Shown here: positions 1-7,571 of the stretch, in pieces
How positions within the stretch are numbered: the stretch's first letter is position 1
Layout of the letters: every line of letters starts with the position of its first letter
From: an uncultured Mailhella sp.
Lineage (GTDB): Bacteria > Desulfobacterota > Desulfovibrionia > Desulfovibrionales > Desulfovibrionaceae
Assembly: GCF_944324995.1 (NCBI RefSeq)
Contig: NZ_CALUYL010000018.1
Coordinates: 1 to 63,821 of the forward strand
Length of the DNA: 63,821 bases
Direction of reading: 5' to 3'
Notes under the pieces: generated by a model
The model's input: only the letters and a program-made list of their open reading frames with translations
The model's database searches: none
Told to the model about the DNA's origin: nothing
Program-made: the position numbers and the translations under genes

Positions 1-321
1 CCCGACTGCATCCTCACCTTCAACACGCAGTGCTACTCCGTGAAGAAGTACATCGGCGCGTACATGGCCGCCCTCGGTCATGTGGATCTCATCGCCTTCG
101 CCGGCGGCATCGGTGAAAACGCCGCGCCCGTCCGCGCCAAGATCCTTGAGAACCTCGAAGAATTCGGCATCGAACTCGATCCCGAACTCAACAACGTGCG
201 CCGCGGCGATCCTCACTTCATCAGCAAGGAAGGCTCCCGCGTGAAGGTGGCCGTCATTCCCACCGATGAAGAACTGGAAATCGCCCGCATCTCCGTGAGC
301 ATTGCCGAAGGCAAGGCGTAA
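1..321 (+). CDS. ackA: Acetate kinase, C-terminal part (cut by window edge)
   Basis: The reading frame is open from the first base and ends at a TAA. The 106 visible residues carry the AckA C-terminal signature FAGGIGENAAPVR (family form F-x-GGIGEN-x-x-x-VR), followed by the usual tail with VIPTDEELEIAR. Acetate kinases are about 400 aa, so roughly three quarters of the gene lies outside the window. The enzyme interconverts acetyl phosphate and acetate with ADP/ATP in the cytoplasm. In fermenting or lactate-oxidising anaerobes it makes ATP from acetyl-CoA together with phosphotransacetylase, which is often the upstream neighbour but cannot be seen here. A strong terminator follows directly, so this is the last gene of its transcript. 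Confidence 0.95.
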   Translation, partial: PDCILTFNTQCYSVKKYIGAYMAALGHVDLIAFAGGIGENAAPVRAKILENLEEFGIELDPELNNVRRGDPHFISKEGSRVKVAVIPTDEELEIARISVSIAEGKA

Positions 322-340
322 TTTCCGTCTCTGACGCATC

Positions 341-377
341 AAAAAGGCCCTGTCGGCTCTCCGGCAGGGCCTTTTTT
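341..377 (+). terminator. Rho-independent terminator after ackA
   Basis: A GC-rich stem (AAAAAGGCCCTG paired with CAGGGCCTTTTTT) around a 12-nt loop begins about 20 nt after the ackA stop and ends in a T-run. It is near-symmetric, so it could also terminate minus-strand transcripts. Confidence 0.9.
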
Positions 378-1019
378 CTGTCCGCCGCAAGGCAGGCGCA
401 AACGTGTGACCGGAGCGCGTTTGCCCGATCCGAAAGCCTTTGACGTGCCTTGCCTGCGGAGCCTGTGACCGACGTTCGCTTTCCTTCGCGCTCTCCTTTG
501 CGCTCTCCTTTGCGGCTGAGAGTCCGCCCCACGCCGACGCCCCGAACGACGCCGCGTCCGGCACGCCCTCCCCCATCCCCGCGCCTGACGAGTGTCCCCA
601 CTCAGCCGTAAAGTTCTGCCCCTTCCCCGTTCTCCCGCGTCTGCCGAGCGCCGGGCCGAAGCCCGGCTCCATTGCTCTTTCCCTCCCCAAAAACTGCGCG
701 ATGCGCCCGCCGGGATGTTCCGCCCGCCGCCGGAAAAGACAACGCCGAAACTCCCCCGACGCAGAAGACGCCGAGCGCGTTCCCCGCTCTTCCGTTTCAT
801 AATCGCCCGACGCAGACCGCAACTTTGCATCGTCCTCCCCCAAAAGTTCCGCAACACACGATTCCGCAACAAAAAACACGCCGCACTTCGCCCCGTCCGG
901 CAGCGCGTCCGCTCCTCCCCGACGCATGCTCCGGGTTTAATGTGAATTAAACCCCATAACTTGCGCTCCCCATCAGTTTTTTTTATGCTCAAGTCCTGCG
1001 TATCATCCCACCAAGAACC
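378..1019. other. Non-coding gap between ackA and dapB
   Basis: About 640 bases without a convincing gene. Open frames exist on both strands, but their translations are Arg/Pro/Ala-rich, lack recognisable domains and are typical of GC-rich spacer. A 12-bp unit, GCGCTCTCCTTT, is repeated twice in tandem at 488-511. The last 100 bases are more AT-rich and probably hold the dapB promoter, but I cannot assign -35/-10 boxes with confidence. Confidence 0.5.
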
Positions 1020-1030
1020 GGAGAAATCAT

Positions 1031-1822
1031 ATGGCTCTTTCCGTCATTGTCATGGGTGCCGCCGGCCGCATGGGTTCCACCATCGCCCGCCTCGTGGAAG
1101 AAGCGGACGATCTTGTCCTTGCCGCCGTGCTCGAACGTTCGGAAGCCGCGGACAGGCTCGCAGGCTTCAAGGCTTCCGGCGCGCTGGTTTCCAGCGATAT
1201 TTCCACGGTGCTGCCTCAGTGTCCCGGCGCGGTGGTCATAGACTTCACGGCTCCCGAGGCCACCCTGGCCACGGCTCGCGCCGCCGCGGAGCACGGCAAT
1301 CCCATCATCATCGGCACCACGGGCTTCTCCGAAGATCAGCTCGCACAGCTCGACGCCCTCGCCGCCCGCAGTCTCGTCTTCCGTTCCGCCAACATGAGCG
1401 TGGGCATCAACGTCATCATGGACATCCTTCCCCGCCTCACCGCCCTGCTCGGCGACGCCTATGACGTGGAAATGATGGAAATCCACCACAACAAGAAAAA
1501 GGACGCCCCCAGCGGCACCGCCCTGCTCCTGGCCGAACCCCTCCTGGCCGCCAAGGGCCTGAGCCGCGCCGACATCAACACCAACCGCTTCGACGTGCGC
1601 GAACCCCGCAAGCATGCGGAAATCGGCATTCAGTCCCTGCGCGGCGGCGACGTGGTCGGCGTTCACACCATCTATTACATGGGCCCCGGCGAACGCATAG
1701 AAATCACGCATCAGGCCCATTCCCGCGAAAACTTCGCCAACGGCGCGCTTCGCGCCGCGCGCTGGATTGTCTCCCAAAAGCCCGGCCGCGTGTACAACAT
1801 GCAGGACGTGCTGCACGATTAG
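1031..1822 (+). CDS. dapB: 4-hydroxy-tetrahydrodipicolinate reductase
   Basis: DapB reduces 4-hydroxy-tetrahydrodipicolinate with NAD(P)H in the diaminopimelate/lysine pathway, which supplies meso-DAP for peptidoglycan. The 263-aa length is normal for the family. The N-terminal nucleotide-binding motif GAAGRMG is at residues 9-15, GTTG at 95-98, and the family signature E150-I-H-H-x4-K-D-A-P-S-G-T-A covers the catalytic His/Lys region. The ATG is preceded by GGAGA at a good distance (accGGAGAaatcat). It stands alone, with a hairpin just downstream and nadE about 210 bp further on, so it may be a one-gene transcript. Confidence 0.95.
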   Translation: MALSVIVMGAAGRMGSTIARLVEEADDLVLAAVLERSEAADRLAGFKASGALVSSDISTVLPQCPGAVVIDFTAPEATLATARAAAEHGNPIIIGTTGFSEDQLAQLDALAARSLVFRSANMSVGINVIMDILPRLTALLGDAYDVEMMEIHHNKKKDAPSGTALLLAEPLLAAKGLSRADINTNRFDVREPRKHAEIGIQSLRGGDVVGVHTIYYMGPGERIEITHQAHSRENFANGALRAARWIVSQKPGRVYNMQDVLHD

Positions 1823-1835
1823 CTAAATAATTCAT

Positions 1836-1870
1836 GGTCCCGTTTCCGCGCTCCGTGCCGGAAACGGGCC
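1836..1870 (+). terminator. Hairpin after dapB
   Basis: A perfect 10-bp stem, CCCGTTTCCG / CGGAAACGGG, starts 17 nt after the dapB stop. No strong T-run follows, so it may be a weak or factor-assisted terminator or an mRNA 3'-end stabiliser. It also argues that the coding sequence of the next gene does not start at the in-frame upstream ATG at 1834. Confidence 0.5.
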
Positions 1871-2034
1871 GTTCTGTACCCGGCAGGAACCATGTTCCAC
1901 CCCCTGCGGAGCCGCTTCTCTCCGGCATGACGGCCTTCTCCGGCGTCTTTTCCCCGCCTTACGCTTCCTCACCGGGCGACCCTTTGCAAAAACGCTTCAA
2001 GATACATCCGGCCGAGCGGCCATCGAGGTTCTCC

Positions 2035-3648
2035 ATGCATATTATTCTTCTTCAGCACAATCCCGTTCCCGGCGACTTCCGCGGCAATGCGCACAAACTG
2101 GCCGACATGGCCCGAAAGGCCGCAGCCGCCCATCCCGCCGCTCCGGGCGAACGCACGCTGTGCGTCACCCCCGCCTACGCCCTCGCCGGCGTGCCGTGGG
2201 AACCGCTGAAGCACATCGGCGGCTTCTACCGCCGCTGCCGCGATGCCGCCCACGAACTCGCCGACATGCTCGCCGACGGCCCCGACATGCTGATTTCCCT
2301 CACCGGCGCGGAAGTGCCCCTCTATGTGCTGCTCTCGCAGGGCAGCCTCATCGCCCTCGCCAGACAGAGCAACGGCGTCATACGCATTCCCGGCGGCCCC
2401 GCCCTCTACCTGCCCGAAACCGAACCCGCCTGGGCCCATCAGGAAGCCCTCGGCCTGCTCAAGAGCGCCAAGGCCGCCGCGTCGGTCGATGCCGTGCTCT
2501 TCACTTCTCCCGAGCTCTTCCTGCCGGAAACGCAGGAAAAAAGCGAAATGCACTGCTCCGCCCTCGCCAGCCTGTGGAAACTTCCCGTGCTCACCGTGCA
2601 TCAGTGCGGCGCGGTGGACAGCCTCATTTATTCCGGCAGAAGCTTCGTGCTCGACGCCTCCGGCGAAGTCGTGGCCCGCACCTCTTCCTTTGAGGAAGCC
2701 GCGCTGGTCGTGGATCTCTCCAAGGAAGGCGTGACCGCCTCCGCCGTGGCTCTCGACGACGGCCCCGCTCCCGAAACCATTCAGCCCGTGCCCGAACGCG
2801 CCGAAGCGCTGTTCCGCGCGGCCGTGCTCGGCGTGCGCGACTACGTCCGCAAGTGCGGCATGACCGGCGTGGTGCTCGGCCTCTCCGGCGGCATGGATTC
2901 CGCTCTCGTGGCCTGCATCGCCACCGAAGCCCTCGGCGCAGAAAACGTGCTCGCCGTGCTCATGCCCTCGCGCTGGAGCACCGATCACAGCGAAAGCGAC
3001 GCCGACGTGCTGGCCCGAAATCTCGGCATTCAGGCAAGCACCGCGCGCATCACGCCCATCATGGACGCCTTCGACACCGTGCTCAATCCGCTCTTCGCCG
3101 AACTGCCCGCCGTGGACAACGATCTCACGGCCGACAACATTCAGCCCCGCATCCGCGGCACCCTGCTCATGGCCTTTGCCAACCGCCTCGGACGCGCCGT
3201 GCTGGGCACCGGCAACAAGTCGGAAAACGCCGCGGGCTACTGCACCCTCTACGGCGACACCGTGGGCGCCATCGAACCCATCGGCGATCTGTACAAGACC
3301 GAAGTGTACGAAGTCGCCCGCTGGTACAACAACATGCGCGGCGGAAACATCATTCCCGAGCATATTTTCACAAAGGCTCCTTCCGCCGAACTGCATCCCG
3401 GTCAGGTGGACGAGGACAACCTGCCTCCCTACGACGTGCTCGACGCCATTCTCCACGAACTTCTGGAAAACGGCGCGAATCCCGAAACTCTTGTGGTTCC
3501 CGGCGTTTCCGACGATGTGGTGCGCGGCGTGGTGCGCCGTCTGGCCGCATCGGAATTCAAGCGTCATCAGAGCGCGCCCGCGCTGAAGCTCAGCTCCTGC
3601 ACCCTCGGCATCGACTGGTGCGTGCCCGCCGTTTCCCGCGGACTCTGA
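2035..3648 (+). CDS. nadE: NAD+ synthetase with degenerate glutaminase (nitrilase-like) domain
   Basis: The enzyme amidates nicotinic acid adenine dinucleotide to NAD+, the last step of NAD biosynthesis. The protein is 537 aa, the length of glutamine-dependent NadE. The C-terminal synthetase half is intact: PP-loop SGGMDS at 284-289, then GTGNKSE at 391-397. The N-terminal half has the nitrilase-like layout but lacks the catalytic triad. The family's PE...TGYPPEDL segment reads PAYALAGVPWEPL, putting Ala at residue 47 where the catalytic Glu should be, and I cannot find the usual Lys and CED cysteine segments. It may therefore use free ammonia. I chose ATG 2035, behind GAGG, because the longer frame from 1834 overlaps a hairpin and adds no domain. 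Confidence 0.9.
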   Translation: MHIILLQHNPVPGDFRGNAHKLADMARKAAAAHPAAPGERTLCVTPAYALAGVPWEPLKHIGGFYRRCRDAAHELADMLADGPDMLISLTGAEVPLYVLLSQGSLIALARQSNGVIRIPGGPALYLPETEPAWAHQEALGLLKSAKAAASVDAVLFTSPELFLPETQEKSEMHCSALASLWKLPVLTVHQCGAVDSLIYSGRSFVLDASGEVVARTSSFEEAALVVDLSKEGVTASAVALDDGPAPETIQPVPERAEALFRAAVLGVRDYVRKCGMTGVVLGLSGGMDSALVACIATEALGAENVLAVLMPSRWSTDHSESDADVLARNLGIQASTARITPIMDAFDTVLNPLFAELPAVDNDLTADNIQPRIRGTLLMAFANRLGRAVLGTGNKSENAAGYCTLYGDTVGAIEPIGDLYKTEVYEVARWYNNMRGGNIIPEHIFTKAPSAELHPGQVDEDNLPPYDVLDAILHELLENGANPETLVVPGVSDDVVRGVVRRLAASEFKRHQSAPALKLSSCTLGIDWCVPAVSRGL

Positions 3649-3672
3649 TCCGTTTCTTCCCTGAACACCGTC

Positions 3673-3703
3673 AAAGGAGGCCTCAAAAAGGCCTCCTTTT
3701 TTT
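3673..3703 (+). terminator. Rho-independent terminator after nadE
   Basis: The stem AAAGGAGGCC / GGCCTCCTTT with a short A-rich loop is followed by a run of T. It lies 24 nt after the nadE stop. Confidence 0.9.
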
Positions 3704-3756
3704 GTCCGCAAGGGGGGAGCGCCCCCACTTTGTGCGTGACAGAACAGACAAGCAAC

Positions 3757-3788
3757 GTTAGAATAATCCTGTTTAATGTCATTCTAAC
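3757..3788. promoter_or_regulatory. Inverted repeat, candidate operator of the acyl-CoA ligase gene
   Basis: Perfect 8-bp arms GTTAGAAT (3757-3764) and ATTCTAAC (3781-3788) are separated by 16 bp and end 14 bp before the ATG. This lies within the expected core promoter or early transcript, fitting repressor control, possibly acyl-CoA responsive. The regulator cannot be named. Confidence 0.5.
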
Positions 3789-3802
3789 CCCGGATACGCT
3801 TC

Positions 3803-5509
3803 ATGAACGCCTCTACTCCCGCATGGCTGCCCCACATTGCCGATGGCGCTCCCGTGCATCTCAACCTCGTCCCCCGTTCCCTCCAGTCCTATCTGGACGA
3901 AGCTGCCGACCGTTTCGGCGACCACAAGGCCGTCATCTTCCAGAACCTGACCCTCAACTACCGGCAGCTCAGGGACAAGGCGGAAACCTTCGCCGCCGCC
4001 CTGCGCGAACACGGACTGAACACGGGCGACAGAGTGGCCATCATGCTGCCCAACCTGCCCCAGACCATCATTGCCTTCTGGGGCGCGCTCAAGGCCGGCG
4101 CCACCGTGGTCATGACCAATCCGCTCTACATGGAAAAGGAACTGACCCATCACTTCAGCGACGCCACGCCCAAATTTCTCATCACCCTCGATCTCTTCTG
4201 GAATAAAATAGAACCCCTGCGCGAACGTCTCGGCGTTCAGACCTGCGTCGTTTCCCGCATCGCCGACGCGCTGGCCTTCCCGCTCAACTTCCTCCAGCCC
4301 ATTCAGGCCAAACGTCAGGGACATCTGCCCGAAGTGCGCTTCAACGGCCAGTCCGTCATTCCGTGGAAGAGCATGTTCAAAACCCGTCGCCGCTACAGCG
4401 AAGAACCCGAACATCCCGAAGACACCCTCGCCCTTCTGCAATACACCGGCGGCACCACGGGCTTTTCCAAGGGCGCCATGCTCACCCACGGCAACCTTTC
4501 CGCGCAGATTCAGCAGCTTCTGGCCGTCATTCACTGCGACGCCTCCAATTCCTCGCACAGCTTTCTGAGCATCATGCCCTTCTTCCACGTGTTCGGACTC
4601 ATGGGCAACATCGTGCTCCCCGCCGTGCTCGCCGCCTCCACCATGCCCGTACCGCGCTATTCTCCCCACGACGTGCTGGAACTCATCAAGAAGCATCGTC
4701 CCACCTTCTTCGTGGGCGCGCCTTCCGTGTACATCTCCCTCATGCAGCAGAAGGACATCTCCCACTACGACCTCACCTGCATTCAGCTGTGCATCTCCGG
4801 CTCCTCGCCCTTCCCGCAGGCCAGCCTCAAGCAGTTCCAGGACATCACCCACGCCAACATCACCGAAGGCCTCGGCCTCACCGAAGCCTCTCCCGTGGTC
4901 ATCGCCAACCCCGTGTACGGCCTGCAGAAAATAGGCTCCATCGGCGTGCCCATTCCGGAAACCGAAGTCCGCATCGTCGATATCGAAACCGGCAAGACCG
5001 ATCTCGGCGACAACGAATGCGGCGAACTCATCATCCGCGGTCCGCAGGTCATGAAGGGCTACTGGAATCAGCCCGAAGAAACCGCCTCCACCCTCGCCGA
5101 CGGCTGGCTGCACACCGGCGACATCGCCTACCGCGACAGCGACGGCTACTACTTCATCGTCGATCGCAAGAAGGACATGGCCATTGTCGGCGGCTACAAC
5201 GTGTTCCCCCGCGAAATCGACGAAGTGCTGCACGAGTATCCCAAAATCAAGGAAGCCGTGTCGCTCTGCGTGCCGCACAAGGCCCGCGGCGAAACCCTCA
5301 AGGCCTACATCGTGCCCAAGGACGGCGAAAAGATCACCGTTTCCGAGCTGGCCGCCTTCTGCCGCACCAAGCTGGCGTCCTACAAAGTGCCGCGCATCTT
5401 TGAATTCCGCGACGAACTGCCCAAATCCATGGTGGGCAAGGTGCTGCGCCGCGCCCTGCGCGAGGAAGAAGAAAAGAAGCAGCACGAAGAAGAACAGAAA
5501 AAAGACTGA
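3803..5509 (+). CDS. Long-chain fatty acid-CoA ligase (AMP-binding family)
   Basis: Activates a carboxylic acid, probably a long-chain fatty acid, to its CoA thioester through an acyl-AMP intermediate. The 568 aa show the ANL-family motifs in order: P-loop YTGGTTGFSKG at 214-224, GLTEASPVV, HTGDIAYRDSDGYY around 436, the hinge DRKKD around 454, and GKVLRR near the C-terminus with the catalytic Lys around 546. The tail is Glu/Lys-rich and may be flexible. The gene is monocistronic between a terminator and a hairpin terminator, with an inverted repeat over its start region. The ribosome binding site is weak. Substrate chain length cannot be read from the sequence; FadD-like is the best fit. Confidence 0.9.
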   Translation: MNASTPAWLPHIADGAPVHLNLVPRSLQSYLDEAADRFGDHKAVIFQNLTLNYRQLRDKAETFAAALREHGLNTGDRVAIMLPNLPQTIIAFWGALKAGATVVMTNPLYMEKELTHHFSDATPKFLITLDLFWNKIEPLRERLGVQTCVVSRIADALAFPLNFLQPIQAKRQGHLPEVRFNGQSVIPWKSMFKTRRRYSEEPEHPEDTLALLQYTGGTTGFSKGAMLTHGNLSAQIQQLLAVIHCDASNSSHSFLSIMPFFHVFGLMGNIVLPAVLAASTMPVPRYSPHDVLELIKKHRPTFFVGAPSVYISLMQQKDISHYDLTCIQLCISGSSPFPQASLKQFQDITHANITEGLGLTEASPVVIANPVYGLQKIGSIGVPIPETEVRIVDIETGKTDLGDNECGELIIRGPQVMKGYWNQPEETASTLADGWLHTGDIAYRDSDGYYFIVDRKKDMAIVGGYNVFPREIDEVLHEYPKIKEAVSLCVPHKARGETLKAYIVPKDGEKITVSELAAFCRTKLASYKVPRIFEFRDELPKSMVGKVLRRALREEEEKKQHEEEQKKD

Positions 5510-5536
5510 TCCCGTCTCAGGATCAGAAAAGCATGA

Positions 5537-5567
5537 AAAGAGCGCCTGCGGGCGCTCTTTCCTTTTC
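5537..5567 (+). terminator. Rho-independent terminator after the acyl-CoA ligase gene
   Basis: The stem AAAGAGCGCC / GGCGCTCTTT with a TGCG loop is followed by a T-rich stretch, 27 nt after the stop. Confidence 0.85.
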
Positions 5568-6819
5568 TCCGCCCTGCGCTTCTACGCGCCGGGAGTAAAA
5601 TTCGCTGCGCTTGCTGATGAGAGCCGCCCTCCGTGCTTCTGCAGCGGCGCTGGGGGGGATTTTTTCGCCGCCCACGGAACAATCGAACTGCGCAAACATC
5701 AGCTAATGGATGAGGAGGGGAACCGCGCGCCCGCGGAACGCCCGTTGCCGCCCGGCAAAGACGCTTCACGGCCCGCAGACGGCGATGGCAGACCCGCGCG
5801 CGGTTACGGCTCTCCGGATTGCGAAAAACGCGTCCGAAAAGAGGGGACGGCCCGCGTGTCTTCGCGCACTGTCTCGAACGGGACGGCGCGGGGCGATGTG
5901 TGGGGGAATGTGTGGGGAGATGACGGGAGACAGGCGGTCGCCTCCGTACGGGTAGAGAAGAGGCGGCTGGAAGGCTGTGCGTTCTTGCCATGCGGTGTGT
6001 CGCTTCCGCGCGGACAGAGAAAAGACGGCAATCCGTTCAAGGCGCTGCATTATGGACTCGCCGCCTCCGTGCCGACAGAGGAAAAACAATTCACACAGCC
6101 CTGATCCGCCTGCTTTCGGTCGTCTCCGTACCGGAGGAAGAGAAGCTCCCACACGCCGAAAGCACGCCGCGAGCCCCTGCCCTGCGTGCGGCGTTGCGCT
6201 GTCGCGTTGTACCTTGATTGAGGGAAAGAATTTGTGTGTGCCCCGTACGGCGCTGTCCACGTTCGCCTGGTCTTGCAGGCGTTCGGGCAAGGATTCGTGC
6301 GCGCCTGCCGGTACTCTGCTCGGCTATGACGCGCCAGAAGTCGAATAACACGACCTGAGCGGCAGCGGATCGCTTTCGACGGGGCAGAAAGAGGGCCGCT
6401 GTTCAGGGCGCGGGGCCTGCCGTGACGAGCCGACCGGCGGCAGGAAGAAAACGCTTTTCCGGCACGGCGTAACAACCGGAAAGCCTCCGTCGCTTCCGCG
6501 CCCCGCAGGTTCTGCGCGAACACCTCCGCCCATGAGCCTATCGGAGCGTCCCGCCCGTGTGCCCGCTGCTCCTGCCCTCTTCCGCGGCCTGCTGCCTGCA
6601 AAACGCACCGAGCCTGGGCCGAGAGCTCTTTCCGAAGCCCACATGCAATGCTGGCAGAGCTTCTCTTGCTGCGGCCCGAGCAGGGCATCGCCTCTTGAAA
6701 AATCATGAAAAACGCCCATCCTTTCTTGGAATGCCGACAAAAAGCGCAACGGTCCGGCATTGTTCCGACGGATTTCCCTGCTCTGAAACAAAAAAATTCC
6801 CTGTCGGCCGTTTTTCCTG
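5568..6819. other. Long non-coding gap before the tRNA array
   Basis: About 1.25 kb in which I see no credible gene. Several frames stay open on both strands, but the translations are Arg/Ser/Pro-rich, overlap one another, have no ribosome binding sites and no recognisable motif. It could hold an unrecognised small RNA or a decayed gene. Confidence 0.5.
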
Positions 6820-6848
6820 TTGACACCTCAGCCTGAATCCCCTATAAG
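6820..6848 (+). promoter_or_regulatory. Sigma-70 promoter of the tRNA array
   Basis: TTGACA (6820-6825) and TATAAG (6843-6848) are separated by exactly 17 bp, 15 bp before the first tRNA. This is a near-consensus housekeeping promoter, as expected for stable RNA genes. Confidence 0.85.
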
Positions 6849-6858
6849 TTTCTTCACG

Positions 6859-6937
<79 letters not shown>

Positions 6938-6951
6938 GCACAAATTTTCGT

Positions 6952-7101
<150 letters not shown>

Positions 7102-7111
7102 CGAATGAATC

Positions 7112-7138
7112 AAGGCTTACCTTAAGTAAGCCTTTTTT
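7112..7138 (+). terminator. Terminator inside the tRNA array
   Basis: The hairpin AAGGCTTAC/GTAAGCCTT followed by TTTT lies between the third and fourth tRNA. The fourth tRNA may depend on read-through or its own promoter. Confidence 0.75.
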
Positions 7139-7143
7139 CGTAT

Positions 7144-7218
7144 GCGGGCATAACTCAACGGTAGAGTGTCAGCTTCCCAAGCTGAACGTTGCGGGTTCAA
7201 ATCCCGTTGCCCGCTCCA
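7144..7218 (+). tRNA. tRNA-Gly (CCC)
   Basis: 75 nt including CCA. The acceptor stem is GCGGGCA/TGCCCGC, and the anticodon loop TTCCCAA gives anticodon CCC. It decodes GGG, complementing the GCC isoacceptors upstream. Confidence 0.96.
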
Positions 7219-7227
7219 GATATTTCA

Positions 7228-7262
7228 AGGGGTTATAAGTAATGAGCTTATAACCCCTTTTC
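7228..7262 (+). terminator. Terminator after the tRNA array
   Basis: A perfect 13-bp stem, AAGGGGTTATAAG / CTTATAACCCCTT, with a 6-nt loop is followed by TTTTC. Confidence 0.9.
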
Positions 7263-7571
7263 TTTTTTCAACCGTATTTCCAATCTTCGGATGAAGAATC
7301 TTCCGATCCCCGGCAAAACAGCGGCAGAAATACGCGCACAAGACGCCCCGGCAGTACGGCGAGGCGTCTTTTTGCATGAGCATGCCTGCGTCTCTACTCC
7401 GGCTTGCCAGCATCTTCGGAAGAGGCCGTCGAAAAACATCACATCGAGACCTGTCCCTTCCGACGCCCCTTCCCTGCACATCGCGTCCCAGAGGCCATGA
7501 TCCAGGCTCAGCTCATTCCAGAAAAACATGCCGAAACGGAAGCAAACCTCGTCTCTCCCGGTCGGGCCCCG
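7263..7571. other. Spacer between tRNAs and the sigma-54 activator
   Basis: No gene is visible. A hairpin, AAGACGCC/GGCGTCTT (7340-7370) followed by TTT, could be a terminator for either strand. The rest is featureless. Confidence 0.45.

Noticed and set aside
1969-3711. 580-aa open frame antisense to nadE
   Set aside because: Follows the codon pattern of the real gene on the other strand; His/Gly/Ala-rich translation without domain; typical shadow of GC-rich DNA.
3779-5485. 568-aa open frame antisense to the acyl-CoA ligase
   Set aside because: Mirror of a well-supported gene; low-complexity translation without motifs.
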